Assembly (NCBI RefSeq): GCF_005938105.1
Contig: NZ_VCPE01000002.1
Coordinates: 474,480 to 538,479 of the forward strand
Direction: 5' to 3'
DNA from: Brucella haematophila
Lineage (GTDB): Bacteria > Pseudomonadota > Alphaproteobacteria > Rhizobiales > Rhizobiaceae
DNA: 64,000 nucleotides
Positions within the stretch are counted from its first letter, which is position 1. The number at the start of each line of letters is the position of its first letter. The notes beneath the pieces are model-generated. The model was not told the DNA's origin and did no database searches. It saw only the letters and a list, made by a program, of their open reading frames with translations. Positions 25,409 through 34,444 of the stretch are shown in pieces. A program made the position numbers and the translations under genes.

Positions 25409-26065
25409 CTAACTGAATGCCCAGACGGTCGTGCGCTTGACCTCGGAATCTTCCAGCGCACGCGTCACTGGCACTGTGTAGACAGCAAGCTGCCGTAAGC
25501 GCTCTTTCGGCAGATAGGAGCGACCCGGATCACCGACAATGATCTCAGCGCCGCGTTCTGCCAGTTTTGCAAACCATGGAATAAGCCGGTCGGCCAGCGG
25601 CTTCTCATAGAAGACATCGCCCGCCAGAACCACATCCCAGCCGTGATCGGTGCCGATCAGATCTTCAAGGCTTGCCGTCACTGCAACGCCGTTTGCCGTG
25701 GCGTTGATGTCAATTGCGGGAAGCGCGAAGGGATCGATATCCGAAGCGATAACGCTTTTTGCGCTGGCCTTCATGGCGGCAATGGCGACAATACCTGAGC
25801 CGGATGCAAAATCCAGCACAGTCTTGCCGCTCACGGCTTCCGGATGGTCGAGAATATAGCGCGCCACGCCCTGACCGCCCGCCCAGGCAAAGGCCCAGAA
25901 GGGCGGCGGCAGGCCGATTGTGGCCAGTTCTTCCTCTGTCTTGTGCCAGAGGTCGTGCGCTTCGTCAGCCAGATGCAGGCGGATTTCCGGCACATGCGGC
26001 GGTGCTTGCAGGCCGGTATTGGCCAGAATGAAGCTGCGCGTGCTGGTTTCCGCCGGATCGAGCAT
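25409..26065 (-). CDS. METTL20/ETFB-lysine-methyltransferase-like protein
   Basis: Class I SAM-dependent methyltransferase of 218 residues. Motif I is VLDFASGSGIVAIAA (about 83-97), the acidic motif II is SDIDPFA, and the family-typical D-x-F-Y-E box is in AGDVFYEKPLA. PPFWAFAWAGGQG before motif I is also typical. Bacterial METTL20 relatives methylate lysines of the electron-transfer flavoprotein beta subunit and ribosomal protein L7/L12. The start of etfB lies at the other end of this window. It is the last gene of the leftward tsaD-gpsA-yciI-EVE string, 9 bases after the EVE gene. It could instead act on another protein. Confidence 0.78.
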   Translation of the reverse strand: MLDPAETSTRSFILANTGLQAPPHVPEIRLHLADEAHDLWHKTEEELATIGLPPPFWAFAWAGGQGVARYILDHPEAVSGKTVLDFASGSGIVAIAAMKASAKSVIASDIDPFALPAIDINATANGVAVTASLEDLIGTDHGWDVVLAGDVFYEKPLADRLIPWFAKLAERGAEIIVGDPGRSYLPKERLRQLAVYTVPVTRALEDSEVKRTTVWAFS

Positions 26066-26074
26066 CGGTTTTGC

Positions 26075-26503
26075 TCAGATGTCTTTGGCGTCGAGGCCGC
26101 CCATGCGGCAGACTTCGATCCATTCGTCTTCCGTCACCGGCTGCACAGACAAGCGCATGGAGGTGACAAGCGCCATGTTCTCAAGCTTGGGGTTCGCCTT
26201 GACGTCCTTCAGCGTAACAGGCTTCGGCACATCGCGGACGGCCTTGATGTCCACGCAGTCCCAGCGCGGATCGTCGGTGGTGCTGTCGGGGTGCGAGAGA
26301 GCGCAGACCTCGACAATGCCAACCACTTCCAGCCCTTCATTGGAATGATAGAAAAAGCCTTTGTCGCCGATTTTCATGGCGCGCATGTTGTTGCGCGCCA
26401 GATAATTGCGCACACCATCCCATTGCTCGCCCTTTTCACCACGGGCCTTTTGCATTTCCCATGACCATTTGAACGGTTCGGACTTGAACAGCCAGTATGC
26501 CAT
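26075..26503 (-). CDS. EVE-domain protein
   Basis: A 142-residue single-domain protein. The EVE fold (PUA-like) is clear from MAYWLFKSEPFKWSW at the start, WDGVRNYLARNNMRAM, and GFFYHSNEG with VVGIVEV. EVE domains bind modified bases in DNA or RNA. The exact role in bacteria is unsettled, but members often stand near translation or tRNA-modification genes, as here with tsaD. It is co-directional with the YciI-like gene upstream (24-base gap) and the methyltransferase downstream. Confidence 0.88.
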   Translation of the reverse strand: MAYWLFKSEPFKWSWEMQKARGEKGEQWDGVRNYLARNNMRAMKIGDKGFFYHSNEGLEVVGIVEVCALSHPDSTTDDPRWDCVDIKAVRDVPKPVTLKDVKANPKLENMALVTSMRLSVQPVTEDEWIEVCRMGGLDAKDI

Positions 26504-26527
26504 TGCGTGTTCCCCAGTGCTTAAGCC

Positions 26528-26818
26528 TTAGGCGTTGGCAGGATTTTTGAAGGTCCAGTTCCATGGACGTACGGTGACGTCCTGAAACAGACCGGCCTTC
26601 GCATAGGGATCATTGGCGCCGATGGCTGTTGCAGCGGCCTTGTCTTCAGCTTCGACAACGAGAAGGCTGCCATTTGGCTTGCCGTCTTCGCCGAGGAAGG
26701 GACCGGCAAACTTCAGCACATCGCCAAGGCTCGTAAGATATTCGAGATGCGTCGGGCGCGTATCGAGGCGCACCTGCAAATGGTCGGGCTTGTCGTTGCA
26801 GAGAAGTGCAAAAAGCAT
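26528..26818 (-). CDS. YciI-like protein
   Basis: A 96-residue cytoplasmic protein. The start ATG at 26818 (MLFALLCNDKPDH) is supported by AGAGGA upstream; the frame runs open further but into gpsA. The YciI family signature is visible: an R-x-x-H motif (TRPTHLEYL), GPFLGEDGKPNGSLLVVEAED, and ANDPYAKAGLFQDVTVRPW with the Asp-Pro and final Trp. The function of the family is unknown; a dimeric ferredoxin-like fold with a putative His-Asp active pair is known. It follows gpsA after 11 bases. Confidence 0.88.
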   Translation of the reverse strand: MLFALLCNDKPDHLQVRLDTRPTHLEYLTSLGDVLKFAGPFLGEDGKPNGSLLVVEAEDKAAATAIGANDPYAKAGLFQDVTVRPWNWTFKNPANA

Positions 26819-26829
26819 CGTCTGGTCCT

Positions 26830-27816
26830 CTAGTCTTCGGTCTTGAGTGGTCGGTTGATGAGACTGGTTACAGCCTCGTCGATGGTAATTTTCCCGCTGA
26901 GCAAAGCGCCAACCGCATCGATGATAGGCGCGGAAATGCCGTGCTTTTCGCACAGTTCCGCAGCAATAGGCGCGGTAGCGACACCTTCGGCCAGAGGCCT
27001 GTTGGTCAGGTCTTCGCCGCGTCCCAGCGCAAGACCGTAGGAATAGTTGCGCGATTGTGATGATGAGCATGTCAGCATCAGATCGCCGAGGCCGGAAAGC
27101 CCCATGATGGTTTCCGGCTTTGCGCCCATGGCTTGTCCGATGCGGCGCAGTTCCGCGAAGCCGCGTGTGACGAGCGCTGCCTGCGCGCTCGCACCATAGC
27201 CGCGTCCGACAGCGGCGCCAGCGGCGATCGCCAGAACATTTTTCAAAGCGCCGCCGATTTCGACACCTTTGAGATCGGTGGTTGAATAGCAGCGGAAAGC
27301 AGGACCCGAAAGAAGTGCCGCCAGCCTGTCGGCTGTGTCTGCATCTTCACAGGCAACCGTCACCGCCGTTGGCAGGCCACGCGCCACGTCGGTGGCAAAA
27401 CTTGGGCCGGAAAGGGCGGCGATGCGATGGTTCGGCAAAACTTCGGCCACCACTTCCGACATCAGGCGTCCGGTGCCGCGCTCAATACCCTTCGCGCAAA
27501 GAACGACGGGCGCGGACTGTGGAATGAGGCCGCTCAGTTCGGAAAGGCCCATGCGCATGGCCTGTGCCGGGACTACGGCCAGAACGGCGTCAGCACCGGT
27601 CACAACATCGGCAGCCTTGGTGCTGGCGCGGATGCCGGCTGGTAGTTCAATGTCGCCCAGATAGCGCGGGTTGCGTCGGTTTTCGTTGATCGCTGCGACC
27701 GTGTCCGTATCGCGGGCGTAAAGCCAGGCTTCATGGCCGCTGGTCGCCGCCATGGCGGCAAGCGCCGTGCCCCATGCGCCGCCACCAAGAACGGCGATCT
27801 TCGTGTGAGCACTCAT
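26830..27816 (-). CDS. gpsA: Glycerol-3-phosphate dehydrogenase (NAD(P)+)
   Basis: Makes sn-glycerol-3-phosphate from dihydroxyacetone phosphate for phospholipid synthesis. The 328 residues start with the dinucleotide motif [12 protein letters not shown]. The catalytic Lys lies in KNVLAIAAG (near residue 190), and the substrate-binding [14 protein letters not shown] and SRNYSYG motifs follow. It overlaps the end of tsaD by 4 bases (ATGA type), so translation is coupled. The tsaD-gpsA order is common in alphaproteobacteria. Confidence 0.95.
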   Translation of the reverse strand: MSAHTKIAVLGGGAWGTALAAMAATSGHEAWLYARDTDTVAAINENRRNPRYLGDIELPAGIRASTKAADVVTGADAVLAVVPAQAMRMGLSELSGLIPQSAPVVLCAKGIERGTGRLMSEVVAEVLPNHRIAALSGPSFATDVARGLPTAVTVACEDADTADRLAALLSGPAFRCYSTTDLKGVEIGGALKNVLAIAAGAAVGRGYGASAQAALVTRGFAELRRIGQAMGAKPETIMGLSGLGDLMLTCSSSQSRNYSYGLALGRGEDLTNRPLAEGVATAPIAAELCEKHGISAPIIDAVGALLSGKITIDEAVTSLINRPLKTED

Positions 27817-28892
27817 GCCTTGGCTCCGCGCCGTCCCGTGCCGATCAGCGGCGCGGATTTTTCATCGAGCGGCCAGCGCGAGCGCGGCGCGATGGCAAGC
27901 GAATCCGGCGTTTTGGTTGCGGCATGTTCAGCTCCGGCCCAGGCGATCATCGCTGCATTGTCGGTGCAAAGATTGAGCGGCGGTGCGATAAAGCTGAAGC
28001 CGTGTCTGGCGCAGAGCTGCTCCAGCGAAGCCCGCAGGGTCTTGTTGGCGGCGACACCGCCCGCGACGACCAGCGACGGTGTTGCGCAGTCCGGAAACTC
28101 CGCCTTGAAACGTTCGAGCGAACGCCCGACCCGGTCGGCAAGCGTATCGGCCACTGCGGCCTGAAATGAGGCGCAAATATCGGCGACATCCTGATCGCTC
28201 AGCGGCACCAGTTCGCTTGCCATCTGGCGCACGGCGGTCTTGAGACCGGAAAATGAAAAATCGAGCCGCGCTTCGCCTTTCAGCGGTCGGGGCAGGGCAA
28301 AGCGCTTGGGATCGCCCTGAAGCGCCATGCGCTCAACCGCCGGACCGCCGGGATAAGGCAGGCCGAGAAGCTTCGCCGTCTTGTCGAAGGCTTCACCCAG
28401 TGCATCATCGATTGTGGTGCCGAGGCGCTCATAATTGTTGAGCCCGCGCACCAGCACCATCTGCGTATGGCCGCCGGAAACCAGCAGCAACAGATAGGGA
28501 AATTCGAGCTTGTCGGTCAGCCGCGCCGTCAGCGCGTGGCCTTCGAGATGGTTTACGGCATAGAACGGCTTTTGCGCGGCCATGGCGAGCGCCTTCGCCG
28601 TCATCAGTCCCACGATCAGCCCGCCGATGAGGCCGGGACCGGCGGTGGCTGCCACGGCATCCACATCATCGAGCTGCATATCCGCATCCTGTAAGGCGCG
28701 TGCGACCAGCCGATCCAGCGCCTCGACATGCGCGCGCGCCGCAATTTCCGGCACAACGCCGCCATAAGGCTCATGTTCGGCGATCTGGCTCAGAACCACA
28801 TTGGACAGAATATGGCCTTCGCCCTTATCGTTGCGTTCAACGATAGCGGCGGCTGTTTCGTCGCAACTGGTTTCTATTCCAAGAATGCGCAT
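27813..28892 (-). CDS. tsaD: tRNA N6-adenosine threonylcarbamoyltransferase
   Basis: Transfers the threonylcarbamoyl group to A37 of ANN-decoding tRNAs, with TsaB and TsaE. The 359 residues begin [16 protein letters not shown]. The metal-binding H-x-x-x-H is in [12 protein letters not shown]. The ASKHA nucleotide-binding segments [13 protein letters not shown] and [13 protein letters not shown] are in place, as is the metal Asp region ([12 protein letters not shown]). It heads a five-gene leftward string and is divergent from hemC with 69 bases between, an arrangement common in this order. Confidence 0.96.
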   Translation of the reverse strand: MRILGIETSCDETAAAIVERNDKGEGHILSNVVLSQIAEHEPYGGVVPEIAARAHVEALDRLVARALQDADMQLDDVDAVAATAGPGLIGGLIVGLMTAKALAMAAQKPFYAVNHLEGHALTARLTDKLEFPYLLLLVSGGHTQMVLVRGLNNYERLGTTIDDALGEAFDKTAKLLGLPYPGGPAVERMALQGDPKRFALPRPLKGEARLDFSFSGLKTAVRQMASELVPLSDQDVADICASFQAAVADTLADRVGRSLERFKAEFPDCATPSLVVAGGVAANKTLRASLEQLCARHGFSFIAPPLNLCTDNAAMIAWAGAEHAATKTPDSLAIAPRSRWPLDEKSAPLIGTGRRGAKA

Positions 28893-28961
28893 TTGCGGTT
28901 AGACCCTGCCAGTCTCATATTTCTGATACTTCAAGCAACCCGGTACCATGGACGACGCAAT

Positions 28962-29891
28962 ATGCAAACACCATCCTTGAAGATTGGCACACGCGGTAGC
29001 AAGCTGGCTCTGGCTCAAGCTCACGAGACGCGTCGCCGCCTGATGGAGGCGCATGGCTTGCCGGAAGAGGCTATCGAGATTTTGCCCATGTCCACCGCTG
29101 GCGACCGCATTCAGGACCGTCCGCTGTCGGAAGTCGGCGGCAAGGGGCTTTTCACCGAGGAAATCGAGCAAGCGCTGAAGGACGGACGCATCGATCTCGC
29201 CGTTCATTCGACCAAGGATATGCCGACTGTTCTGCCTGAAGGACTGCATCTTTCCGTCTTTCTCGAACGCGAAGACCCGCGCGATGCTTTCATCGGTCGC
29301 ACGGCCAAGCGGTTTATGGATTTGCCGCAGGGCGCTGTCGTTGGTTCGTCGTCATTGCGCCGTCAGGCGCTGATCCGGCGTTTGCGCCCGGACATTCAGG
29401 TGGTGATGTATCGCGGCAATGTCGATACCCGTTTGCGAAAACTTGAAGCAGGCGAGGTTGATGGAACCTTTCTGGCCTGTGCAGGTCTGAAGCGGCTGGG
29501 CCTTGACGCGGCGATTACCGAACTGGTCGATCCGCTGACCTTCCCGCCCGCACCGGGGCAGGGTGCCATCGGTATTGAAAGCCGCATCGGCGATGCGCGC
29601 ATTGATGCGCTGCTGGCACCGTTGGCGCATCGCGACACGCAGGTAGCCCTTGCCTGCGAACGCGCGTTTTTGGGCGCGCTTGACGGCTCCTGCCGCACGC
29701 CGATTGCCGGTCTTGCCACTGTGGACGGCGACAAGGTGCATTTCCACGGCATGATCCTGACGCCCGATGGCACAAAGGCGCATGAAGTGACACTCGACGG
29801 TACGGCGTTGGAAGCGGCGGCGCTTGGGATTGAGGCTGCAAGCCAGGTTCGTGCCGCTGCCGGTCCGCATTTCTTCACCGACTGGGATTGA
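28962..29891 (+). CDS. hemC: Porphobilinogen deaminase
   Basis: Polymerises four porphobilinogens to hydroxymethylbilane. The start ATG at 28962 ([19 protein letters not shown]) gives the normal family N-terminus and 309 residues. The dipyrromethane cofactor Cys is in [11 protein letters not shown], the catalytic Asp in [13 protein letters not shown], and Arg residues for the acetate side chains lie in GSSSLRRQA. Its TGA overlaps the hemD start, so the two are translationally coupled. Confidence 0.96.
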   Translation: MQTPSLKIGTRGSKLALAQAHETRRRLMEAHGLPEEAIEILPMSTAGDRIQDRPLSEVGGKGLFTEEIEQALKDGRIDLAVHSTKDMPTVLPEGLHLSVFLEREDPRDAFIGRTAKRFMDLPQGAVVGSSSLRRQALIRRLRPDIQVVMYRGNVDTRLRKLEAGEVDGTFLACAGLKRLGLDAAITELVDPLTFPPAPGQGAIGIESRIGDARIDALLAPLAHRDTQVALACERAFLGALDGSCRTPIAGLATVDGDKVHFHGMILTPDGTKAHEVTLDGTALEAAALGIEAASQVRAAAGPHFFTDWD

Positions 29892-30622
29892 TCTTGACCG
29901 GGCCGGGCGCAGCCATAGCAGGCAGGCGGGTTCTGCTGACGAGGCCGGAACCAGCGGCCCTGCTGACCGCCGCGAAACTCACTGATGCGGGTTTCGAGCC
30001 GGTGCTTCTGCCGCTCAGCCGCACGGTCTCAATGGCTTTTTCCCTGCCTGATACCCGTTTCGACGCATTGACGGTGACAAGCGCCAATGCGTTTCGCCAT
30101 GCGGGGCACGCTTTGCCGCAACGCGATATGCCGCTCTTCGCCGTTGGCGAGGGTACGGCGCGCGGCGCGCGTGAGGCGGGCTTCACCGATGTGGTCGACG
30201 GTGGCGGTGATGCGGTGCGTCTTGCTGAAACCATGCGTAAGGTTTTGCCGCAAGGCGCGCGCATTCTTTATCTGGCCGGGCGTGTTCGCCAACCCATTTT
30301 CGAAGAGCGTGTATCCGCTTCTGGTCTCGATATGACTGTCTGTGATGTCTATGATATTGAAACCATCGACTATTCGCGTGATGAGCTTCAGCGCAGATTG
30401 GGTACGCAACCGCTTGCGGCTGTGATGCTCTATTCCGGCGTAGCAGCGGAAGAATTTACCGCGGCGATGGGCAGGATTGCCCCGCCCTTTACCGAAAAGA
30501 CCCGCTTTTTGTGCATATCGGCGCGTGTGGCCGCAAAACTGCCTGCCGAATGGCAGGCAAATGCGCTGATCGCAGAACAGCCGGACGAGAAAGGACTTTT
30601 CCGTCTGTTTTCCAAACTTTGA
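29888..30622 (+). CDS. hemD: Uroporphyrinogen-III synthase
   Basis: Cyclises hydroxymethylbilane with D-ring inversion. The family is weakly conserved, but the call is supported by [12 protein letters not shown] at the start, the [15 protein letters not shown] motif, [14 protein letters not shown] and [17 protein letters not shown]. The length of 244 is normal. The first start in frame is TTG 29888, overlapping the hemC stop; TTG 29894 is an alternative. Both are rare start codons, consistent with coupled translation. It is followed by the mitofilin-like gene after 95 bases. Confidence 0.9.
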   Translation: MILTGPGAAIAGRRVLLTRPEPAALLTAAKLTDAGFEPVLLPLSRTVSMAFSLPDTRFDALTVTSANAFRHAGHALPQRDMPLFAVGEGTARGAREAGFTDVVDGGGDAVRLAETMRKVLPQGARILYLAGRVRQPIFEERVSASGLDMTVCDVYDIETIDYSRDELQRRLGTQPLAAVMLYSGVAAEEFTAAMGRIAPPFTEKTRFLCISARVAAKLPAEWQANALIAEQPDEKGLFRLFSKL

Positions 30623-30717
30623 CTCTTTTAGACGCAACCTTCCTGCGACAGAGGATTTTATCTGTTAGAGTCACATAGAGTCTCACCGGCAGGCAATCGA
30701 CGATTACGAGAGGACCC

Positions 30718-32124
30718 ATGGCGAAATCCGGCACCCCGCGACATTCCAAACCGGCCCGCAATCCCGTAACGATCAATCTCGATCCATCGGATGTAAAGCG
30801 TGTCGATGAACACACGGGAGCCAGAGCGACACCGCCTGCCGAACCGGTCGGCAACTTTGCTCAAGCAACAGCAGCCAAGCCCGCTGAGGCGAAAGCCGCC
30901 GAAACGAAATCTGAGCCAAAGCCGGAACCGAAACCGGCAGCAAGTTCCACAAGTGCTGCGAGACCGCCCTTTACCGCAGGCGTCAAGCCGGAAGCGGAAA
31001 AGCCGCGCACGACCTCCGGTGCATCGTACACTGTACCGCCTGTCAGCAATGCCAATCAGGGTTCCAGCCCGAAGCCCGGTTCTGGTGCATCGCATCTTCT
31101 GGCCGGTATTGCCGGTGGCGTTATCGCGCTCGGTGGCATGTTTGCGCTGCAATGGGGCAATGTCATTCCGTCACCCGGCGCGCGCGTGACTGCCGAACAA
31201 CTGGCGCAGATGGAGCAGCAGATTGCCGATCTGCGCACCAATCCAACGCCTGCGCCACTCGACGCCGCAAGCCGCACGCAATTTGCCGATTTGCAGAAGA
31301 ATGTTCAGGCCGCAGAAATCAAGGCGGAAGCGGTTGCAGGCACCCTCACGCAATTGCAGCAGCAGGTCGAAGCGCAGCCGCAGGCGACTGGAGGTGCCGC
31401 TTCGGGTGATATTGAAGCGCTGAGCGGGCGTCTCGACGCGCTGGAATCGAAATTGTCGGCAGCCCAGAATCAGGTCGATCAGGCCGCCGCCAGTGTTTCG
31501 GGCAATAGCGGCACGATTTCTTCGCTCGAATCGAAACTGACCTCCTTGCAGGCAAAGGTCGGGGAAGCCGCTCGCCAGCCGGACGCGACAGCGCTGATCG
31601 CGGCCAATGCGCTGAAGACGGCCATTGATCGCGGTGGTTCGTTCAAGGTCGAACTCGAAACCTATGCCTCGCTTGCGCCGCAGGATAGTTCGGTCGAAGG
31701 CCTCAAGGCATTTGCCGATACGGGCGTGCCGACGGTGGCCGACCTCAATGCATGGTTCGGCCCGGTTGCCAATCGCATTGTCGCCACCGAAAACAAGCTG
31801 CCCGCCGATGCGGGTGTTTGGGATCAGCTCGTTGCCAGCGCCAAGGGGCTGGTAAGCGTTCGCCCTGTCGCGGGCAATGTGGAAGGCGAAGGCGTCGGTC
31901 CGACGACCGCACGCATGGAAGCTGCACTTCACGCTGGTGATCTGGAACGCGCCATCGGCGAATGGGAGAAACTCCCCGCCGATGCGAAAGCGGTTTCGGG
32001 AGAATTTGCGAACCAGATGAAGGTGCGCCGCGATGCCGATGCGCTGATCCAGCGTCTGGTTGCGGACAGCCTCAAGCCAAAGGCGCAGACTGACGCGGGT
32101 GCTGCGGCACCGGCGGGTAATTAA
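30718..32124 (+). CDS. Mitofilin/Mic60-like inner-membrane protein
   Basis: A 468-residue protein. Residues 1-120 are a disordered, Ala/Pro/Lys/Glu-rich cytoplasmic region. One transmembrane helix lies at about 124-146 (LLAGIAGGVIALGGMFAL). A long periplasmic coiled coil follows, and the C-terminal ~150 residues (SFKVELETYASLAPQDSSVEGLKAFADTG split over about 305-335, then VAGNVEGEG) match the mitofilin signature. In alphaproteobacteria such genes lie between hemCD and hemY and are the accepted bacterial relatives of mitochondrial Mic60, shaping intracytoplasmic membranes. Start ATG 30718 has GAGAGGA before it. A 12-base gap separates it from the hemY-like gene. Confidence 0.88.
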   Translation: MAKSGTPRHSKPARNPVTINLDPSDVKRVDEHTGARATPPAEPVGNFAQATAAKPAEAKAAETKSEPKPEPKPAASSTSAARPPFTAGVKPEAEKPRTTSGASYTVPPVSNANQGSSPKPGSGASHLLAGIAGGVIALGGMFALQWGNVIPSPGARVTAEQLAQMEQQIADLRTNPTPAPLDAASRTQFADLQKNVQAAEIKAEAVAGTLTQLQQQVEAQPQATGGAASGDIEALSGRLDALESKLSAAQNQVDQAAASVSGNSGTISSLESKLTSLQAKVGEAARQPDATALIAANALKTAIDRGGSFKVELETYASLAPQDSSVEGLKAFADTGVPTVADLNAWFGPVANRIVATENKLPADAGVWDQLVASAKGLVSVRPVAGNVEGEGVGPTTARMEAALHAGDLERAIGEWEKLPADAKAVSGEFANQMKVRRDADALIQRLVADSLKPKAQTDAGAAAPAGN

Positions 32125-32136
32125 GGGGGCTGGCCG

Positions 32137-33777
32137 ATGCTGCGTGTTTTATTCTATCTGCTGATCGTTGTGGCCCTTGGTTTCGGCTTTGCCTGGCTGG
32201 CCGATCGTCCCGGTGAGCTGGATGTCGTTTTTGCAGGCAACCATTACAATGTGCCGCTGATTACAGCGGTCGCCGGTATCGTGGCTATCGTGGCGGCGAT
32301 CCTGCTTTTGTGGTGGCTGGTAAAGAGCATTATCCAGTCGCCCTACACGCTGCGCCGCCATTTCCGTGCACGCAAGCGCGACCGTGGATATCAGTCGCTT
32401 TCGACCGGTCTGATTGCTGCCGGTGCAGGCGATGCCGAGGCAGCGCGCCGTATGACCAAGCAGGCTGGCAAGTTGCTGAATTCCGATCAGGAGCCGCTCA
32501 TCAAGCTTCTGGAAGCGCAGACGGCGATGCTGGAAGGCCGCACCGACGATGCCCGCAAGGGGTTCGAGGCCATGCTGGAAGACCCGGAAACCAAGCTTCT
32601 GGGCTTGCGCGGGCTTTACATCGAGGCGCAGCGCGTTGGCGCGATTGAAGCCGCACGCCACTATGCTTCCGAAGCTGCCAAGCAAGCGCCGCAGCTCGAA
32701 TGGGCGTCATCTGCGGTTATGGGCCAGTTCTGCGCTGATGGCGATTGGGACGGGGCGCTGAAGCTGGTCGATGCGCGCAAGCAGGCGCTGGCGCACAGCA
32801 AGGATACCGTGAAGAAGGAACGCGCCGCGCTGCTGACGGCCAAGGCCATGGCGACGCTGAATGTGGATCACACTCATGCACGCACCATGGCGCTGGAGGC
32901 AAACAAGCTCGCGCCAGATCTGGTGCCCGCCGCCGTGGTGGCCGCGCAGGCGCTGTTTACCGATGGCGAAGTGCGCAAGGGTTCCAAGATTCTGGAAGCG
33001 GCATGGAAGCGTTTCCCGCATCCGGATATCGCTTCCGCTTATGTCTATGCCCGGGCTGGCGACACGGCGCAGGACCGTTTGAAGCGCGCGCGGCATCTGG
33101 TTTCGCTGCGTTCCAACACAGCCGAAGGCAGTCTTGTGCTGGCGCGCGCGGCTTATGAAGCCGGAGATTTCAAGGCAGCGCGCGACAATGCCGATCAGGT
33201 GCTGAGGGCTCGCCCAACAGAAAGCGTCTATTTGCTGCTGGCCGATATTGAGGAAGCCGAGACTGGCGATCAGGGCAAGGTGCGTCAGTGGCTTGCCCGC
33301 GCGGTCAAGGCGCCGCGCGATCCGGCCTGGACTGCCGACGGCTATGTGTCGGAACGCTGGTCGCCGGTCTCGCCGGTCACTGGTCGCCTGAACAGTTTTG
33401 AATGGAAAGTTCCGGTTGTCGAACTTGCCCCGGTTGTTGAGGCGGAAGAGCCGGAAATCAAGGGGCCTGTCCCGGATGCTAAACCGGCAGTGCCCGTGTT
33501 GGTAACACCACCTGCTCGCGAAGCGCCAGTGAAAGCCGCTCCGCAGATCGACGTGGTGGAGGCCGAAGTGGTCGTGCCCGTCGCAGAACCCGTGAAAGCC
33601 GATGCGCCCGCGCCAGTTCAGAAGCGCGATGAAACTCCGCAACCGCCACTTGATGGAACTTCGTTCGATGATGTCGAAGACGGAGAGGACAAGCGCGGTC
33701 ATTTCGTCGTGGATGATCCGGGTGTGGATCAAAACAGCACACCGCGCAAGGCGCAGGGTGGTTTGCGCCTGTTCTAA
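32137..33777 (+). CDS. hemY: HemY-like tetratricopeptide membrane protein
   Basis: A 546-residue protein with two N-terminal membrane helices (LFYLLIVVALGFGFAWLA; AVAGIVAIVAAILLLWWLV), a short basic loop and a long row of TPR-like helical pairs to about residue 420. A Pro/Val/Glu-rich tail follows. This is the HemY_N family of the heme locus. It is not the oxygen-dependent protoporphyrinogen oxidase also called HemY in Gram-positives, and its exact job in heme synthesis is unsettled. Start ATG 32137 has AAGGGGG upstream. It is the last gene of hemC-hemD-mic60-hemY. Confidence 0.88.
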   Translation: MLRVLFYLLIVVALGFGFAWLADRPGELDVVFAGNHYNVPLITAVAGIVAIVAAILLLWWLVKSIIQSPYTLRRHFRARKRDRGYQSLSTGLIAAGAGDAEAARRMTKQAGKLLNSDQEPLIKLLEAQTAMLEGRTDDARKGFEAMLEDPETKLLGLRGLYIEAQRVGAIEAARHYASEAAKQAPQLEWASSAVMGQFCADGDWDGALKLVDARKQALAHSKDTVKKERAALLTAKAMATLNVDHTHARTMALEANKLAPDLVPAAVVAAQALFTDGEVRKGSKILEAAWKRFPHPDIASAYVYARAGDTAQDRLKRARHLVSLRSNTAEGSLVLARAAYEAGDFKAARDNADQVLRARPTESVYLLLADIEEAETGDQGKVRQWLARAVKAPRDPAWTADGYVSERWSPVSPVTGRLNSFEWKVPVVELAPVVEAEEPEIKGPVPDAKPAVPVLVTPPAREAPVKAAPQIDVVEAEVVVPVAEPVKADAPAPVQKRDETPQPPLDGTSFDDVEDGEDKRGHFVVDDPGVDQNSTPRKAQGGLRLF

Positions 33778-33958
33778 GCCGGTTCCACTTGAATAAAGCG
33801 TTGCTTAAAAACAACGCTGGCGACGTCATCTGCTGCGAACCGTCTTTCATGACGGTTTGTCGCGTTGTCTGGCGTGTTTACCCGGTTAGGTTCGCAGATA
33901 TGAAGGGCAGTGTTTCCCCATGAGGGAGAATCTGCATTGATATGTCTCGCGAGGGTGA

Positions 33959-34441
33959 ATGTTCGATCGTCTGTTGGAATTTTTGAAGGAGCTGCCCGGC
34001 AACGGTTTTCGCGACCGCAAGGGAGATATTTCCAAAGACGATCCCAAGCTTGCCGCTGCCGCCCTGTTGTTTCACATCATGGATGTCGATGGTGAGACGC
34101 GCGAGAGCGAGCGCAAGAAGCTCGCAGCGATGCTGTCGTTGAAATATAACCTCAAAGGCGATGCGCTGAAGAAGCTGATCAAGGCCGCCGAAGTGGCCGA
34201 CAGCGAGGCCATCGATTTTTCAAGCTTCACATCCGTTCTCAAGCGTCAGCTGGACTATAATGCGCGGCTCGATTTCGTGGGCCTGATGTGGGAAATGGTC
34301 TATGCCGATGGTGATGTCAGCGAAGTGGAAGCGGATGTGACATGGCGTATCGCGGAGCTTATCGGCATCCGTGAAGACGATCGCAATGCTCTTCAGGCGC
34401 GGGTGCAAATAGAAAAGGCGAGCCGTAGCTCGCCCTTTTGA
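33959..34441 (+). CDS. TerB-like helical protein
   Basis: A 160-residue all-helical protein resembling the TerB/DjlA-type domain. Paired acidic helices LAAAALLFHIMDVDGETRESERKKLAAML and LVGLMWEMVYADGDVSEVEADV (each given in part) show the repeated D-G-x-x-x-x-E metal-binding pattern: VDGETRESE and ADGDVSEVE. The TerB name comes from tellurite-resistance operons, but no other ter genes are present, so tellurite resistance is not implied. It is convergent with the MFS gene, with stops 3 bases apart. Confidence 0.82.
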   Translation: MFDRLLEFLKELPGNGFRDRKGDISKDDPKLAAAALLFHIMDVDGETRESERKKLAAMLSLKYNLKGDALKKLIKAAEVADSEAIDFSSFTSVLKRQLDYNARLDFVGLMWEMVYADGDVSEVEADVTWRIAELIGIREDDRNALQARVQIEKASRSSPF

Positions 34442-34444
34442 CCA

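Noticed and set aside
33959-34441. Tellurite-resistance determinant
   Set aside because: Only a TerB-type helical domain is present; no terC, terD or other ter gene is near, so the resistance role is not supported.
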